Part shown: positions 6,229-7,826 of the stretch, piece by piece
Layout: each line of letters begins with the position of its first letter
How positions within the stretch are numbered: position 1 is the first letter of the stretch
Source of the DNA: an uncultured Burkholderiales bacterium
Lineage (GTDB): Bacteria > Pseudomonadota > Gammaproteobacteria > Burkholderiales > Burkholderiaceae_E
Assembly (NCBI GenBank): GCA_903898725.1
Contig: CAIUGQ010000068.1
Location: 1 to 7,826, forward strand
Length of the DNA: 7,826 bases
Direction: 5' to 3'
Notes under the pieces: generated by a model
Told to the model about the DNA's origin: nothing
The model's database searches: none
What the model saw: the letters and a program-made list of their open reading frames with translations, nothing else
Program-made: the position numbers and the translations under genes

Positions 6229-6242
6229 GCCGGGAGCCGCCT

Positions 6243-7133
6243 CTATCGGGCGACTTCGAAGAACCGCGTACCCATGTACTTCTGCGACTGGTAGAGCGAG
6301 GCCGCCTCGGGCGGCTTGGGGAACGGCATGCGCACCGGCACCGCGGTCATGCGCGGCTGCAGGGTCGGCTCGCCGCAGATCATGCGTGCGTCGAACTGCG
6401 CCAGGTCGCCCCAGTGCCCGCCAGCCAGCGGCCAGGCGTCGGCGGCCATCGCCTCGTAGAGCAGGAAGTTGCGCGGGCGGCCCGAGGTGTTGGTCGCCGA
6501 GCCGTGGATCAGCCGGGCGTGGTGCAGCGTGATCGAGCCCGCGCGCGCCAGCAGCGGCACCGCGCGGCCGATCTCGGCGGCGATGCCGGACGGCTCGATC
6601 GCGCCGACGAACACGCCGTCGTGGTGGTGGCTGTGGATCGCACCGCGGTGCGTGCGGGGCACGACCATCATCGGCCCGTTGTCGGGCACGAAGTCGTCGA
6701 GCAGCACGCCCACCGCGAGCACGTCGTCGTTGGTGTGCGGATAGAAAGCCCAGTCCTGGTGCCACTCGACCGGCGCGCCGTAGCCCGCCGACTTCAGGTT
6801 GAGCTTGGAGGTCTGCATGCGCACCGCGGGGCCGAGCAGCGGCGTCAGCAGCTCGAGCACCTTGGGGCTGCGGATCAGCGCATCGAAGGCCGCGTGGGCC
6901 TTGTGCGGCATCTTGAGCCGGCGCACGCGCGGCGCCTCGGGGGTGTGCGAGTCCTCGAGGTCGTAGAGGTCGGTGTGCGTCGCGAGGCCGTGCGCGCCGG
7001 CGAGCAGCGTGTCGACCGCGCCGCGCAGCGCCGCGAGCTCGGCGGCGTCGAGGACGTCGTGGACGACGAGGTACCCCTCGGCGCGATAGTGGTCGACCTG
7101 TTCGGGCGTGAGGCTCTTCGTCGGGGACTGCAT
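6243..7133 (-). CDS. Phytanoyl-CoA dioxygenase (PhyH) family Fe(II)/2-oxoglutarate-dependent oxygenase
   Basis: This 296-residue soluble enzyme belongs to the double-stranded beta-helix oxygenases that couple 2-oxoglutarate decarboxylation to substrate hydroxylation. The iron-binding facial triad is visible: H125 and D127 in E-W-H-Q-D-W, and distal H210 in L-I-H-G-S-A-T-N-T-S-G-R-P-R-N, where R219 or R221 would bind the 2-oxoglutarate carboxylate. D-N-G-P-M-M-V-V-P-R-T-H (151-162) is also typical. Length is normal for bacterial members. The ATG at 7133 has only a weak GAGA-type ribosome site, and the operator palindrome lies ten bases further upstream. It is the first gene of the minus-strand operon, directly ahead of dctP, which suggests it acts early on the imported compound. 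Bacterial relatives act on diverse small molecules as well as acyl-CoAs, so the name should not be taken as its substrate. Confidence 0.92.
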   Translation of the reverse strand: MQSPTKSLTPEQVDHYRAEGYLVVHDVLDAAELAALRGAVDTLLAGAHGLATHTDLYDLEDSHTPEAPRVRRLKMPHKAHAAFDALIRSPKVLELLTPLLGPAVRMQTSKLNLKSAGYGAPVEWHQDWAFYPHTNDDVLAVGVLLDDFVPDNGPMMVVPRTHRGAIHSHHHDGVFVGAIEPSGIAAEIGRAVPLLARAGSITLHHARLIHGSATNTSGRPRNFLLYEAMAADAWPLAGGHWGDLAQFDARMICGEPTLQPRMTAVPVRMPFPKPPEAASLYQSQKYMGTRFFEVAR

Positions 7134-7143
7134 TCGGATCTCG

Positions 7144-7159
7144 GTGTTAGCGCTAACAC
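7144..7159. promoter_or_regulatory. 16-bp perfect palindromic operator for a LacI/GntR-type repressor
   Basis: GTGTTAGCGCTAACAC is its own reverse complement. It has an even-length centre with a C-G step, as LacI-family operators do, and resembles known GntR-type sites with TGTTA/TAACA half sites. It lies between the divergent repressor gene and the phyH operon, ten bases from the phyH start and 31 bases from the repressor start, so it could repress both. I saw no second copy in the window. Confidence 0.88.
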
Positions 7160-7161
7160 GA

Positions 7162-7197
7162 CAGCCGGATTTGGCGGTAGTCTCCCGGCCATGTCAA
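7162..7197 (-). promoter_or_regulatory. Candidate promoter of the phyH-dctPQM operon
   Basis: On the minus strand a perfect TTGACA (7197-7192) is followed, after 17 bp, by CCAAAT (7174-7169), a weak -10 box with three consensus matches. Transcription would start near 7162, placing the operator palindrome at about +3 to +18, a standard repression position. The -35 box overlaps the first codons of the repressor gene. Confidence 0.5.
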
Positions 7198-7826
7198 GGC
7201 GCACCGCACAAACGGCGGCGGCCGCGCCGCGCGGCGCCGGTCGCGAAGCGCCCGCACGCCTGGTCGAGGTGGCGCGCGCGGCGGGCGTCTCGAGCATGAC
7301 GGTGTCGCGGGCGCTGCGGGATCCGGAACGGGTCGCCCCGGCGACGCTGGACGCCGTGCGCCGCGCGGTCGCGCGGCTCGGCTACCTGCCGAACGGCTCG
7401 GCCAGCGCGCTCGCCTCGAGCCGCAGCCGCGTGGTGGCGGCGATCGTGCCCACGCTGATGAACTCGGTCTATGCGAGCACGGTGCACGGACTGTCCTCGG
7501 TGCTGCGGCCCGCCGGCTACGAGCTGATGCTCGGCGACAGCGGCTACGACCCGCGGGCCGAGACCGCGCTGGTGCGCAGCTTCCTCGGCCGGCGTGTCGA
7601 CGCGCTGGTGCTGACGGGCGTCTCGCATGCCGACGAGACGCGCGAGCTGCTCGCCCGCCACGCACTGCCGGTCGTCGAGATCTGGGACCTGACCGCGCAT
7701 CCGATCGACATGCTGGTGGGCTTCTCGAACGTGGCCGCCGGCCGCGAGGCGGGTCGCTTCCTCGCCGCGCGCGGCCGGCGCCGCTGGGCGTTCGTCGGCA
7801 GCGCGCCCGGACGGGAGGTGCGCTCG
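7191..7826 (+). CDS. LacI-family (GntR-type) transcriptional repressor, C-terminus beyond the window
   Basis: The first 212 residues are present, without a stop. After an Ala/Arg-rich, low-complexity extension (1-22), the LacI helix-turn-helix domain runs from L24 to about N68, with V-A-R-A-A-G-V-S-S-M-T-V-S-R-A-L (27-42) as the DNA-recognition helices and L-G-Y-L-P-N (63-68) leading to the hinge helix (A-S-A-L-A-S, 71-76). The periplasmic-binding-protein-like effector domain starts at about 81, and the segment P-V-V-E-I-W-D-L-T-A-H-P-I-D-M-L-V-G-F-S-N (160-180) is typical of the gluconate-repressor-like subgroup, which often senses sugar acids. No Shine-Dalgarno is visible ahead of the ATG, which was chosen for its position before the HTH domain. 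It is divergent from the operon, so it most likely represses it through the palindrome at 7144-7159, with the substrate or an intermediate as inducer. Confidence 0.93.
   Translation, partial: MSRRTAQTAAAAPRGAGREAPARLVEVARAAGVSSMTVSRALRDPERVAPATLDAVRRAVARLGYLPNGSASALASSRSRVVAAIVPTLMNSVYASTVHGLSSVLRPAGYELMLGDSGYDPRAETALVRSFLGRRVDALVLTGVSHADETRELLARHALPVVEIWDLTAHPIDMLVGFSNVAAGREAGRFLAARGRRRWAFVGSAPGREVRS

Overview
The window is strongly GC-rich, densely coded bacterial DNA whose third codon positions are almost all G or C. The mix of a tripartite TRAP carboxylate transporter, catabolic dehydrogenases and octamer tandem repeats in intergenic DNA suggests a free-living proteobacterium. My guess is a betaproteobacterium of the Burkholderiales, inferred from style rather than from any marker gene.

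Layout, read along the minus strand from right to left. A LacI/GntR-type repressor gene runs off the right edge on the plus strand (7191 onward). Facing away from it across 57 bp is a run of eight minus-strand genes: a phytanoyl-CoA dioxygenase (PhyH) family Fe(II)/2-oxoglutarate oxygenase (6243-7133), TRAP solute-binding protein DctP (5189-6178), small permease DctQ (4497-5141), large permease DctM (3220-4500), an SDR dehydrogenase (2302-3048), a malate/L-lactate (Ldh2/YiaK-type) dehydrogenase (1217-2302), an MhpD-like 2-oxo-acid hydratase of the FAH superfamily (335-1132), and the N-terminus of an AMP-forming acyl-CoA ligase cut by the left edge (1-319).

The control region is compact. A perfect 16-bp palindrome (7144-7159) of the LacI/GntR operator type lies between the divergent genes. 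It sits just downstream of a candidate promoter for the operon, whose TTGACA -35 box overlaps the start codon of the repressor gene. Hairpins lie after phyH (6210-6228) and between dctP and dctQ (5158-5184, an 11-bp perfect stem). Two intergenic gaps carry tandem repeats: six 12-bp units after dctM and six 8-bp units after the Ldh2 gene.

Together the genes look like one inducible catabolic cassette. A carboxylate-type substrate would be imported by the TRAP system, possibly oxygenated by the PhyH enzyme, oxidised by the SDR and the 2-hydroxy-acid-type dehydrogenase, processed by the hydratase and finally activated to a CoA thioester. The substrate cannot be read from the sequence. I see no RNA genes, insertion sequences, CRISPR arrays or phage genes.
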